Shown here: piece by piece, positions 30,750 through 39,371 of the stretch
How the letters are laid out: each line of letters opens with the position of its first letter
How positions within the stretch are numbered: the first letter of the stretch is position 1
NCBI RefSeq assembly: GCF_030908245.1
Contig: NZ_JAVFJJ010000023.1
Span: 1-50,122, forward strand
Reading direction: 5' to 3'
Origin: Sinomonas sp. ASV322
GTDB taxonomy: Bacteria; Actinomycetota; Actinomycetes; Actinomycetales; Micrococcaceae
DNA: 50,122 nucleotides
Position numbers and translations under genes: made by a program
The notes under the pieces: model-generated
What the model was told of the DNA's origin: nothing
What the model saw: the letters and a program-made list of their open reading frames with translations, nothing else
Database searches by the model: none

Positions 30750-31841
30750 ATGAGTCAGAACGGGCGCACGATCGTGCGCTATTGGCCTGCGCCCGCTTTA
30801 CTGCTCATAGTTGCGGCCACCGCACTGACAGCCTGTGGCAACGGACAAACTTCCACGGCCAGCACGAGCAGCCAGAGCACGGCAATCGCTGGAACGGCCA
30901 CCGGAGCACAACCAAGCTCGCCAGTGCAGGTGCCGGGCACGGTCGGCTACCTCAACACGGGACCGGGTGCGATCACGTACCTCCAGTGGCAGTCAGACGG
31001 CAGCGGGCGCTTCAACGGGACCGCGATAGAAGCAGCCATAAACGGCGCGCCTCCAAATGAGACCGTCAGCCCGAAAACGACCTCGATCTACGGCCAAGTC
31101 AACGGGACCGCGTTCACGCTCGACATCAATGGACACACCGACCAGGGCGTCCTCTCTGGTGACACCCTCACGCTCAACGTGATCCAGAACGATGGCAGTA
31201 TCCGCGCCATTGCCTACCGTCAGGCGACAGCCGCCGACTACAACAGCGCCCTGGCCAAACTTCAGCAGACGGCACAGAACGCGGACACCCAAGAACAGCA
31301 ACGGCAGTCCCAAGCCAACCTCCAAACGACCGCTCAAAACGCCCTGAAAGCCATCCAATCGGACAACAACAACTTCACAAACGCCAAGACCGTCCGCAAC
31401 GACCTCGCTCGGACGGACAACGACCTGCAGAAAGAACGGCAGGATGCCGCAAACGGCAACGGCAACAACTGCTACAACGTCGATTCGGTGGTCGCCTACG
31501 ACGCGACTTCGGTTGTCAGCTATGACGTGACGTCGAGCGCCTCATACGACGTGAACCAGGAACAGAAAGCCATAAACGGAGTGCGGTCCGACATACAAGC
31601 CGTTCAGAGCGCCGAGGACGCCTTGAAGACCGCCGGACTACCAGCAACGCCCGGGGCAAGCGATGCAATCGCAACAGCCCAGCAACACGTGGCCGAGGCC
31701 GTCGCCACGACGAACAACGCCATCGACGGCCTCAACGCGGACCTCACAACCGCCTACAGCGTCGCGAACGCGGCCGGCACCGGGTCTTGCGCCGGCCACG
31801 GACCGGGCAGCCCACCGGCCGGCCTCTCGCACATCTCGTGA
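30750..31841 (+). CDS. Secreted lipoprotein (363 aa)
   Basis: ATG 30750 follows GGGGGAGAAG. A signal peptide with LIVAATALTACG gives a lipobox cleaved before the Cys. The mature part begins with a Ser/Thr-rich linker, then a beta-rich domain (GSGRFNGTAIEAAINGAPP), a Gln-rich coiled coil (QQTAQNADTQEQQRQSQAN) and a helical C-terminal domain. It lies downstream of traA and could act at the cell surface in mating or exclusion, by position only. Codon use is slightly less GC-rich than that of traA. Confidence 0.75.
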   Translation: MSQNGRTIVRYWPAPALLLIVAATALTACGNGQTSTASTSSQSTAIAGTATGAQPSSPVQVPGTVGYLNTGPGAITYLQWQSDGSGRFNGTAIEAAINGAPPNETVSPKTTSIYGQVNGTAFTLDINGHTDQGVLSGDTLTLNVIQNDGSIRAIAYRQATAADYNSALAKLQQTAQNADTQEQQRQSQANLQTTAQNALKAIQSDNNNFTNAKTVRNDLARTDNDLQKERQDAANGNGNNCYNVDSVVAYDATSVVSYDVTSSASYDVNQEQKAINGVRSDIQAVQSAEDALKTAGLPATPGASDAIATAQQHVAEAVATTNNAIDGLNADLTTAYSVANAAGTGSCAGHGPGSPPAGLSHIS

Positions 31842-31906
31842 CCGGCCGCCGCATCAAGATCAACAGGGGCGCCCTCGACGCACTCCACCGAAGCCCCAAA
31901 GCCTGA
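31838..31906 (+). CDS. 22-codon ORF overlapping the lipoprotein stop
   Basis: GTG overlaps the lipoprotein stop as GTGA. The product VTGRRIKINRGALDALHRSP is basic and recalls the start of phage head-tail connector proteins, so it may be a remnant. Too short to be sure. The following 189 bp (31907-32095) are less GC-rich and hold no gene; they probably contain the promoter of the next gene. Confidence 0.3.
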   Translation: MTGRRIKINRGALDALHRSPKA

Positions 31907-32095
31907 CGTCCCGATAGAACAGGTATTTTGGGTATCAGCTTGGCTGAAGTACCTAGTCCACAAATTTCGAATTCCTGCGCTGCGTACAGTTTCGGGTCTG
32001 CTCTGCCCAAAAATGGGCGAGGATACCGTTCCCTTTCTGCTCGGGATCTTCGGTGTTACGTTGTCCGAAGCGGCAGCTTGGCAAAGGGGGGCACA

Positions 32096-32677
32096 GTGCG
32101 ATCGGCGAGCGTGTTGGCTTGTGTTCTCGGCCTGGCATTCTGTTTGGCCGGCTGCGCTCAATCCACGGACAGCACAGCGGAGTCGACGCTGACATCGTCG
32201 CCCACCCGACCGGTCTCGTCCGCGAGCGCCTCTCCGCCGTCTCCGGCCGATCCCATCCCAAGCACGAGCGTGGCATTACCACCTGAGGCGCCCACTCCTT
32301 CAAAGGTGACAGCTTCCGATTTCGGGCAGACCCCAAAGACGTCAGCTCCAGCGATACGTTCGGCGTCCGATCAGGCGTTTCTCGCGAAGATCCACCAGGG
32401 CAGCCCAGAACTGGCCAGTGTCTCCGACGCCACCCTGATTGCCGTTGGAACCACCTTCTGCGCGAGGCTTCGCGAGGGCATCCCCGCGCGGCTCGAGATG
32501 GAGAACGAGGTCAGAAAGATCTCATCCATGTGGATGAACGGAGAGATCTCTACAGATCAGGAGACCAAACTGACGCTCGGAATCGCTGACATCGAGGCGA
32601 GCGCTTCGATCAACTACTGCAGCGAACAGTATCTGTCTGTCATGCGTGCGTTCGCCCAGATGGCAAGCGGCAACTGA
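32096..32677 (+). CDS. DUF732-like lipoprotein (193 aa)
   Basis: GTG 32096 follows AAAGGGGGG. The signal peptide VLACVLGLAFCLAGC has a typical lipobox. A long Ser/Pro/Thr linker leads to a C-terminal domain: DQAFLAKIHQGSPELASVSD, ATLIAVGTTFCARLREG and NYCSEQYL, with two Cys likely bridged. This resembles the DUF732 domain of actinobacterial lipoproteins. It is surface-exposed; its role is unknown. The frame is open upstream but lacks signal-peptide character there. Confidence 0.75.
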   Translation: MRSASVLACVLGLAFCLAGCAQSTDSTAESTLTSSPTRPVSSASASPPSPADPIPSTSVALPPEAPTPSKVTASDFGQTPKTSAPAIRSASDQAFLAKIHQGSPELASVSDATLIAVGTTFCARLREGIPARLEMENEVRKISSMWMNGEISTDQETKLTLGIADIEASASINYCSEQYLSVMRAFAQMASGN

Positions 32678-32876
32678 CAGGTGGGGCTAGGTCCCTCGTG
32701 GCCACCCCAGAACGCCATGAGTCACCAACACCAAGTTGGGCTCCGCTGAGCCTTGTAGGTTTCCGACAGGCCGGCAGCTAGTCGACGCCGCGGCAATCGC
32801 GAACTGAAATTCCCGGAATCATGCGGATCTCTACTCAAGACCGGAAATCGGCTCTTGTAGGAGTCCCACAAATACC

Positions 32877-32907
32877 GATGCCCAGCACCAAGACGGTGCC
32901 GGGCATC
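32877..32907. terminator. Bidirectional terminator between convergent operons
   Basis: GATGCCCAGCACC (32877-32889) and GGTGCCGGGCATC (32895-32907) pair with one mismatch around AAGAC. It lies between the rightward lipoprotein gene and the end of the leftward transfer operon. The rest of 32678-32946 shows no gene. Confidence 0.7.
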
Positions 32908-32946
32908 GTTCTCCGACAGGGTCTCCTGTCAGCCTTTGTGGGGGGA

Positions 32947-33144
32947 CTACCGCAGCGGCAGGATGGGCCGGCGTGTGTAGCTCAGGAGCTGCCGCCGTCC
33001 GAGGACGGCCGTCGGGGTGCGTCCGAGAAGCTCGGCCGCCTGCTCCGCGCTAAGGTCTTCGCGCATTACGGTCTCCTCGTCCTCGGCGCTCCAAGGCATT
33101 CGCGGCTCCCGCCTGCGCCATGCTCGGCTCGTGTCCTCGGCCAT
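32947..33144 (-). CDS. Small SANT/Myb-like protein (65 aa)
   Basis: Starting at ATG 33144, 5 bp after the previous stop, the product is MAEDTSRAWRRREPRMPW then SAEDEETVMREDLSAEQAAELLGRTPTAV. The W-S-x-E-E/D-E-x-x-V pattern and helical spacing resemble a SANT/GcrA-like DNA-binding unit. It is the last gene of the transfer operon and may regulate it. An in-frame extension upstream is a shadow of the preceding gene. Confidence 0.55.
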   Translation of the reverse strand: MAEDTSRAWRRREPRMPWSAEDEETVMREDLSAEQAAELLGRTPTAVLGRRQLLSYTRRPILPLR

Positions 33145-33149
33145 GGCGC

Positions 33150-33800
33150 TCAGGCCTCGCCTTCGGCATCGGCCAGCAGGCTCCGGCGCTGCTCCGCCAG
33201 ACGGTGCTCGATGCCGGCGGTGAGCTGTTCGTATTCCGTCCAGGCACGCCAGAGCGTGTACTTCTGTACGGCCCAGAAGAGCGCGATCAGGCCGAGGTAG
33301 ATACCCCCGGCCCACCTCACTCCCTGCTCCATTGACTGGCTATATGCAACCTGGGGGATCTGCAGGGCGGCCAGTACGAACACCGCCCCGACGAGACCGG
33401 CAAAGAGGCCGAAGAAGCCCAGGACTCCAACGAAGACGGCAACGCCCCAGGCGGGCCACAGACGCGGTGCCGTGGGGACGCCGCCCCGCCGCTCCCGGGC
33501 CTCTTCTGCCGCCCGCTCGACCCTGGCCGCGATCCCGCCCGCCACGAAGCACAGGGCGCATACGGCCAGCGCCCATCCGCAGGCGTCCAGGAGCATCCGG
33601 AAGGCTCCGCTGGTTGCGCCGCCGGTGAACAGCGAACCGGCCACAGCGAAGGCCATCGCCACGACGAAGGCCTTCAACCCCGTGGACCTGAGACGGTCTG
33701 AGACTGAAACGTCCTCGAACCCGTGCCAGGTGCGCAGGACCCACCATCCCCCCAGACCGGTCAAGACGACCAGCACAGTGATTCCCAGTGCCGTTTCCAT
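33150..33800 (-). CDS. Polytopic membrane protein of the transfer operon (216 aa)
   Basis: The ATG at 33800 overlaps the previous stop as TGATG. About four to five hydrophobic helices are seen (ALGITVLVVLTGLGGWW, LDACGWALAVCALCFVAGG, WGVAVFVGVLGFFGLFAGL, IYLGLIALFWAVQ), with a charged middle loop (ARVERAAEEARERRGG). No family recognised. Its place in the operon suggests an accessory part of the mating channel or an exclusion protein. Confidence 0.7.
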   Translation of the reverse strand: METALGITVLVVLTGLGGWWVLRTWHGFEDVSVSDRLRSTGLKAFVVAMAFAVAGSLFTGGATSGAFRMLLDACGWALAVCALCFVAGGIAARVERAAEEARERRGGVPTAPRLWPAWGVAVFVGVLGFFGLFAGLVGAVFVLAALQIPQVAYSQSMEQGVRWAGGIYLGLIALFWAVQKYTLWRAWTEYEQLTAGIEHRLAEQRRSLLADAEGEA

Positions 33801-34474
33801 CACGCTTCCTCCTGCTCTTTCTGCTGGACACGTTCGGGGTAGGGAAGCCACTTGTCCGGGACCGCCTCATAAGCGAGCCATCCCCGCTCCTGGGCCTTGA
33901 TGTGGCGGCCGCCGGGGCACTGTTTGAACACGCCTTCGTGGCCGAAGAGGAAGGCGTAGTGCCGGTCCCAGTGGTTGACCCACCAGCCGGACAGCTCGCC
34001 CTCGGCCTCAGCCGCGATGTACGCCAGCCAGAGGGCGTGAAGCCGGTCGACGGCCTCGGGGTGGTCCCACCACACCGGGCACCACGAGTTGTCGCCCTCG
34101 TTCACGGACTCCAGGCGGGACAGCCGGCCTTGGATCCAGCGGACGAAGGCGCTGCGGGACTTCTCGGCCTCTTCGACGAGGTCGACCGCCGCGGCCGGTT
34201 CGGCCTCGGCCTCAAGGACCGCGTCGGCCCAGGCCCGCAGCTCGGTCATGGACCACTTCGCGGTTCCGCCCGCCGTCTCTGCCGGGGCCGGGGCCTCGCG
34301 GTCGATGACCAGCTGCCGGAAGGACGCCGTGGAGAGCCGGCGTCCGAAGGCCTCGGAGAGGAACCCTGCCGCATCGCGGGCCGCAAGGAGGAAGTCGACG
34401 CTGCTTCCCTCGCCCTCACCGGCCGCGGCCGCGACGTCGGGCACGTCCTCGGTGACCTCCGGCTCCTCGCTCAC
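33800..34474 (-). CDS. DUF4913-like transfer protein (224 aa)
   Basis: It starts at GTG 34474, overlapping the coupling protein stop as GTGA. An acidic N-terminus is followed by a C-terminal domain with WCPVWWDHPEAVDRLHALW, LSGWWVNHWDRHYAFLFG and FKQCPGGRH, the Trp-rich signature of the DUF4913 domain found in actinobacterial conjugative elements. Its role in transfer is not established; adjacency to the coupling protein suggests it adapts substrates or the relaxosome. Confidence 0.75.
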   Translation of the reverse strand: MSEEPEVTEDVPDVAAAAGEGEGSSVDFLLAARDAAGFLSEAFGRRLSTASFRQLVIDREAPAPAETAGGTAKWSMTELRAWADAVLEAEAEPAAAVDLVEEAEKSRSAFVRWIQGRLSRLESVNEGDNSWCPVWWDHPEAVDRLHALWLAYIAAEAEGELSGWWVNHWDRHYAFLFGHEGVFKQCPGGRHIKAQERGWLAYEAVPDKWLPYPERVQQKEQEEA

Positions 34475-36225
34475 TTCCGCTCCTTCCCTGCGTCGAGGGC
34501 CGCCTGGATCGGGCCGCGGAGCTCGTCGTCCTGGAACCAGGGCACAATCCGCACCACCGTCTTCGCCCCGCTGCCGGAGTCATGGACGATGGCGTGCCAC
34601 TCCGGCAGGCTGAACAGCTCGTCGGCGCCGAAGATCTCCTCGCGCCGTGTGCTGATGTTCCGTGACGCCGGGCCGCGCTCATTCGAGGTGTAGGAGGCCA
34701 CGCACTCGTCGTGCTTGCCGAGCAGCTTCGACAGGCTCGTCAGGTAGGCCTCGTCCCGAACGCCGCCGCCGAACACCCAGATGCCCGCGGCATCGCGCAA
34801 GGTGTCCCACCCGGCCTCGCCCAGGACCTTCTTCCCGAAGGCCTCCGACTGGATGAACACGCGCACGAGCATCCCCATCGATCCGAAGTAGGTGAACCAG
34901 TCCGGCATCTTCGGCAGGACCACCGTGTTGCCGAACTCGTCCAGGTCGAACGTCGCCGGGGTCTTCAGCCGGCCCCCGTTCGCCTCTGCGAGACGCTCGC
35001 CCGTGGCGAAGATCGATTCCCAGAACGCGGTCATCAGGCCCGTGACGACCTTCGATGAGCCCTTCGACAGGGCGATGAGCGTGTCACGGGAGGTCAGATA
35101 CTTCGACGGGTCGAACTCCGGAACCCCGTCTGCGGGGCGGATCCACGCCAGCAGGTGGTCGTGGGTCAGGGAGGACGCCATGCGCTGCGCGGACGCGGCC
35201 ACGCTGCCCTTGGTCTCGGCCGGCTGCCGCGACATTCCGAACAGCTGGTCAGCCTGCCGGCTGAAGGACACGCCGGCCTCGGGGTTCCGGGACGGTGCCT
35301 CAAGGAGCACCCTGCGCGGGGAGAGGAAGTCGGCGTTGGCGACCCACTCGTGCACCCCCTCCATGGTCCCGCCCTCTAGGGCCTGGGCCAGGATGCACGC
35401 TGCCAGGAACGAGCGCCCCTGCTCATCGAACTGTGCGTCGCCGTTCTTGTCACCGCCGGCCAGCGTTGCCGCCTCCAGCACGGCGGCCAGGTTCGTGGCC
35501 TGCTCGGAGTCCTTGATGCCCAGCAGCGGGTTAAACGTGAACGCTGGCCTGGGACTCTTGCGGAACACCTGCTGCATGTCCATCATCCAGACCCGCCCGC
35601 CGGGGTGCCAGATCGCCCGTGCCGCGAGGATCTCGGCGACGCCGTCGACCTTGTTCCCGGCCATCCCATAGGGCCCCGATGCGTAGCGGGCGGCCCGCAC
35701 CAGCAGGCCCCTCGTCTTCCCCCGGCCCGGACCCATCACGTAGAGCGCGCACTGGCGCAGGCCCTGGAACAGCCAGTCCGCGCCTCCCAGCACCCACCGC
35801 CCGATGTGCAGCCCCGGGAACACGTCCGGGTCGTCCGGGTGCATCCTCTTGGCCTCGACCGCACGGGCCGGGAAGGTCAACGGCGCGAGGTCGGCGGCCG
35901 AGGCCAGAAGCTCGGCCTTGGCCCGGATCTTCTTGACCGGGGAAACTCTGCCTCGGCCCCTCAGAACCCTGACGAGAGCCCACAGCCAGGCCGCGACGAG
36001 GACGACGAGCAGGGCCACGGACGCGGGCGGAATCCGCGTCCCCGTGGCCCACAGCAGCAGCACGGACAGCGGGTTGAACCCCCAGTCCGTGCCTGTGGGG
36101 GTCAGCCACTCCCCCAGCCAGGCGGAGACGTCGACCGCGGCCGCGGCCGCCACAATCAGCACCACGGGCATCCACGTGCCGGACCAGCTGCCCGGCCGCG
36201 CGCCCCTGATCGTCGCGGAGCTCAT
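34471..36225 (-). CDS. Type IV coupling protein (VirD4/TraD family)
   Basis: A 584-aa protein. Two membrane helices lie near residues 20-36 and 66-86. The P-loop GPGRGKT is at 165-171, and FDLDEFGNTVVLPKMPDW carries a Walker B-like element with the family Asp-Glu pair. The C-terminus contains FGGGVRDEAYLTSLSKLLG. Such hexameric ATPases bring the relaxase-DNA complex to the secretion channel. Start at ATG 36225, coupled to the VirB4-like gene as ATGA; the frame upstream is a shadow. Confidence 0.88.
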   Translation of the reverse strand: MSSATIRGARPGSWSGTWMPVVLIVAAAAAVDVSAWLGEWLTPTGTDWGFNPLSVLLLWATGTRIPPASVALLVVLVAAWLWALVRVLRGRGRVSPVKKIRAKAELLASAADLAPLTFPARAVEAKRMHPDDPDVFPGLHIGRWVLGGADWLFQGLRQCALYVMGPGRGKTRGLLVRAARYASGPYGMAGNKVDGVAEILAARAIWHPGGRVWMMDMQQVFRKSPRPAFTFNPLLGIKDSEQATNLAAVLEAATLAGGDKNGDAQFDEQGRSFLAACILAQALEGGTMEGVHEWVANADFLSPRRVLLEAPSRNPEAGVSFSRQADQLFGMSRQPAETKGSVAASAQRMASSLTHDHLLAWIRPADGVPEFDPSKYLTSRDTLIALSKGSSKVVTGLMTAFWESIFATGERLAEANGGRLKTPATFDLDEFGNTVVLPKMPDWFTYFGSMGMLVRVFIQSEAFGKKVLGEAGWDTLRDAAGIWVFGGGVRDEAYLTSLSKLLGKHDECVASYTSNERGPASRNISTRREEIFGADELFSLPEWHAIVHDSGSGAKTVVRIVPWFQDDELRGPIQAALDAGKERK

Positions 36226-37814
36226 GCCGCCGCCCCTTCCCCGCGGGCCGCGGCGATCGCGTTGGCCCAGGCAGCGTTGGTATCGTGGACCTCCTTCTCC
36301 CGCCTCGTCAGCTCGACCCGGAACGGAATGCCAGGCGCGTCCGAGGTCTTCAGCAGGAACCGGCCACGGCCCGGCGGCGGGTTCATCTCGCCTGTGGCCG
36401 GGTTCACCGTGCCCTCGGCCGACCACTCGACCAGCTGCTGTATCTCGCGGTCGGAGAAGCGCCGGATGCGCCGCAGGTCTTCCTGCTCGTTCTCCGCCAG
36501 GCCGCCCAGGAACACCATCGAGGACCGCTCCACGAAGCCGAACGCCATCTTGGTCCGCTCGGTCGTGGACAGCTCCAGGTCCTTCATCGAGTGCGTGATC
36601 ATGATCTGCCCCAGGCCCTTCTGCCGGTTGACCTTCGTGATCGTGTTGATCCGGTACACCGAGCCCTCCCACGCCTGGAGGATCTGCCACAGCTCGTCCA
36701 TGACGTTCAGGTGGTGCACCTCGGGCCCCAGACGGCGCTGCGGGTCCTCGGGGTCGGGCTCGTTGGCCAGGGTCTGGGCTGCCAGGGCCCCGGCCTGCCC
36801 GTACGACCAGATCACCAGCTGCGCGGCCGCCCGCAAGTCGGCCTCGCCCTCGTCGATGCTGGAGACGTCGAACACGACCGGCTTATACATATCCATCTCC
36901 ACCGTGGTCTGCCCCCAGAACATGCCCCCGAACACGCCTTCCGGGCCTAGCGCCGTGATGCCCTTCACCAAGGACTTCACCTCGGCGTCGTACTCGGCCT
37001 CGCTCATGTCCAGGATCGCCTCCCGGATGCGCGGGTGCCGGGCCACGATCACCCGGCGGACGTCCGCCAGCTCCGGCTGCCGGCCCTCCTGGGCGGCCTC
37101 CTCGGCGGCCACCCGGATGGCCGTGGAAAGGACCATGTGCTCGGACTGCTCCTCGCTGAGGCGGCGGCGGAGCATCATCTCGATGAGACCGGCCACGGTG
37201 TTCACCCTGCGGCCGTGGATCTGCCCCTCTACCTCGGTGCGGGTCTGGGGCGAAAGCCGGTGAAGCCACTTGGCGATCGGGCCCGCGTCGAGCGCGTTGA
37301 CGCGGCCGACGCCGCCCAAGCCCAGCCGGATATGCTGCCCGCCGACAGCCTTCACCAGGCCGACGTAGTCCGGCTTGAGGTCCCCTAGGAACAGGGGGAT
37401 GAAGCCGAGGTCCATGACGCCCAGGCAGATCCGCACCACCAGCGACGACTTGCCGCGCCCGTTCAGGGCCAGGATGAACGCGCTCGGTGCGCTCATGATC
37501 CCGTACAGGAACAGGCTCAGCGGGTCGCCCAGCAACGGCTGCCCCGTGGTCTGGTCCCGGCCCAGCGGGGCCCCGATCAGCGGCGAGGAAGTGCCGTTGC
37601 TGAACGGCCACAGCCCGGCGACCTGCGTGGACATGCCCTGGAACTGGATAGGGGCGTCCACATGGAGGTGGGCGCCGCCCCCCGGGGCCACGAAGCCCCG
37701 GGTGGTCAGGCCGGGTAGGGACTCATAGGCCGCGACGACCGCGGGCATCTCTTTGCGCAGCAGCCGGTACCACTTGCGCATCGTCCAATCGGCAGTGTCG
37801 TCAATCCAACCCAT
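36222..37814 (-). CDS. VirB4/TraC-like secretion ATPase (530 aa)
   Basis: The start at ATG 37814 follows ACAGGAGC. Walker A is ALNGRGKSS around residues 116-124 and Walker B is HLNVMDELWQIL near 395, followed by TITKVNRQKGLGQIMITHSM. The protein is shorter than classical VirB4; it starts close to the ATPase core. The missing N-terminal part may be supplied by the next protein upstream, as proposed for actinobacterial systems. It energises pilus or channel assembly and transfer. Confidence 0.85.
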   Translation of the reverse strand: MGWIDDTADWTMRKWYRLLRKEMPAVVAAYESLPGLTTRGFVAPGGGAHLHVDAPIQFQGMSTQVAGLWPFSNGTSSPLIGAPLGRDQTTGQPLLGDPLSLFLYGIMSAPSAFILALNGRGKSSLVVRICLGVMDLGFIPLFLGDLKPDYVGLVKAVGGQHIRLGLGGVGRVNALDAGPIAKWLHRLSPQTRTEVEGQIHGRRVNTVAGLIEMMLRRRLSEEQSEHMVLSTAIRVAAEEAAQEGRQPELADVRRVIVARHPRIREAILDMSEAEYDAEVKSLVKGITALGPEGVFGGMFWGQTTVEMDMYKPVVFDVSSIDEGEADLRAAAQLVIWSYGQAGALAAQTLANEPDPEDPQRRLGPEVHHLNVMDELWQILQAWEGSVYRINTITKVNRQKGLGQIMITHSMKDLELSTTERTKMAFGFVERSSMVFLGGLAENEQEDLRRIRRFSDREIQQLVEWSAEGTVNPATGEMNPPPGRGRFLLKTSDAPGIPFRVELTRREKEVHDTNAAWANAIAAARGEGAAA

Positions 37815-37832
37815 CAGGTGCTCCTGTCTCGC

Positions 37833-39371
37833 TCAGAGGGACTTGCGCATGGCCGCGCTGACGGTGGCGTGCGTTGCGGGCACGAGGCCCAGGCCCAGGC
37901 CGATGGCGTGCCCCGAGTCGTGGGCCCCATCCGAGGGACGGATGCTCATCTGCACCCCGGTGCTGCACGCCCGGCGCAGCGCCGCGCCGGCCTTGTCCAG
38001 GCGGATCTTCTGATCCGGGCCCTTCGGGACGGTGCTCGTCATCACGAACGAGAACCGGACCACGGCCGCGCCGTGGGCCTGCTCGTCCGCCCCGTCGACG
38101 GCGCTGCCCAGATCCCGGCCCGCGGCCGCCGTCGCGGCCTTGCCGCCCTGGTTGATCTCGAACAGCCGGTTCGTCTTGTCTCCCTCAAGGGCTGCGATCG
38201 ACTCCTCCGGGCCCAGCACCCGGTACAGCATCGTCACGCGCTTCTGCTCCGAGACGCCGTCCGGAAGCAGCAGCGCCGTGAGGGAATCGTCCATGAAGAA
38301 CCCCGCCGGAGGCTTCCACACCGTCATCGTCCGGGACACGTACCCCGAGTGCTCCCAGTGCTCCAGACCGGCCTCGGCGGCCGCCGGGCCGACCTCGAAC
38401 CACGACAGGTTCGTCCCGCCGTTCAGCCGGGCCCGCTCAACCGCAAGCGCCCGGTCCGGGTTGTAGGCCACGAACGCATAGTCGACGATGTCAGCGATTT
38501 TCATCCGCGAGACCGTGAGCGCGCCCGCACCCGTGAGCAGCTCCGCGAGAGCGGGCATCTGGATGGCCAGATCGGCCAGCATGTCCTCCGCCTGCCGCGC
38601 CACCGTCCCCTCGCTGGCGATCTCCGCCCCCGAGAACGTCAGCGCCACATGCTGCGAGATCCTCGGCATGTTCCAGTTGATGGTCTGGACGATCTCATCG
38701 ACCGTGCCGCGAACGAACGACCCTGCCTCCCCCAGCGAGACAGGGTCCGCGGTGCCGTGATTCACGCGGGCCCCCGCGACGGCCGCGGGCAGCCGCTCGC
38801 CCGGGTCCCGGGTCGCCTGTGTCGTGACCGCGATCTGCACCAGGTCAGCGACAAGGCCCGCCTGGGCAAGGAACCCCGACCAGCCGTCCACCAGCAGGTC
38901 GATGCTCGACTGGTCCGACAGCCCACGGCCCTGCCCCGCGCAGGAGAAGAACACCGTGGCCGTGCGGTCACGGGGATTCCACAGCATCCCGAACTCCTGG
39001 CCGAACGCGTCCGTCCCCTCGTACGGGATTGTCCCGGCCAGCAGGCCCGGGGCCCGGGAGGCTCCGTCAGGAATCCTCGATGCCGGGCCCGAGACATACT
39101 TCACCGTGCCCTTGCGCTGCGCCTTCCGGAACCTGCGCGCGTTCATCCGCCGCTCGAGCGACGAACGGCCCTGCCGCTTCCCCCTGGCCATCCACACCAC
39201 CGCCCAGATCCCGACGACCAGGACGACGCCAGCCGGGATCAGCCAGCCGACCATCAGCAAGACGGCCGCGACCGCGATCGAAGCGAAGGCCACCGCGGCA
39301 GCGGCCATCCCGAGGCCGAGGAAGCCCGCTGCGCGCGGCGTGGTGATGTTCCCATATGCTGGTCGGCTCAT
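37833..39371 (-). CDS. SCO6880-like protein (VirB3/VirB4 N-terminal-like)
   Basis: A 512-aa protein with two N-terminal membrane helices (AGFLGLGMAAAAVAFASIAVA and MVGWLIPAGVVLVVGIWAVVW), then KRQGRSSLERRMNARR and a large soluble domain (VFFSCAGQGRGLSDQSSIDLL, TINWNMPRISQHVALTF). This architecture is that of the SCO6880 family, in which a VirB3/PrgI-like membrane part is fused to the N-terminal part of VirB4. The ATPase half is the next gene. Start at ATG 39371, overlapping the VirB6-like gene. Confidence 0.82.
   Translation of the reverse strand: MSRPAYGNITTPRAAGFLGLGMAAAAVAFASIAVAAVLLMVGWLIPAGVVLVVGIWAVVWMARGKRQGRSSLERRMNARRFRKAQRKGTVKYVSGPASRIPDGASRAPGLLAGTIPYEGTDAFGQEFGMLWNPRDRTATVFFSCAGQGRGLSDQSSIDLLVDGWSGFLAQAGLVADLVQIAVTTQATRDPGERLPAAVAGARVNHGTADPVSLGEAGSFVRGTVDEIVQTINWNMPRISQHVALTFSGAEIASEGTVARQAEDMLADLAIQMPALAELLTGAGALTVSRMKIADIVDYAFVAYNPDRALAVERARLNGGTNLSWFEVGPAAAEAGLEHWEHSGYVSRTMTVWKPPAGFFMDDSLTALLLPDGVSEQKRVTMLYRVLGPEESIAALEGDKTNRLFEINQGGKAATAAAGRDLGSAVDGADEQAHGAAVVRFSFVMTSTVPKGPDQKIRLDKAGAALRRACSTGVQMSIRPSDGAHDSGHAIGLGLGLVPATHATVSAAMRKSL

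Noticed and set aside
31995-32025. CTGCCCAAAAATGGGCG, nearly repeated as CTGCCCAAAAATCGGGCG near 49497
   Set aside because: Only about 17 bases match and flanks differ; a weak hairpin in both places may be chance.
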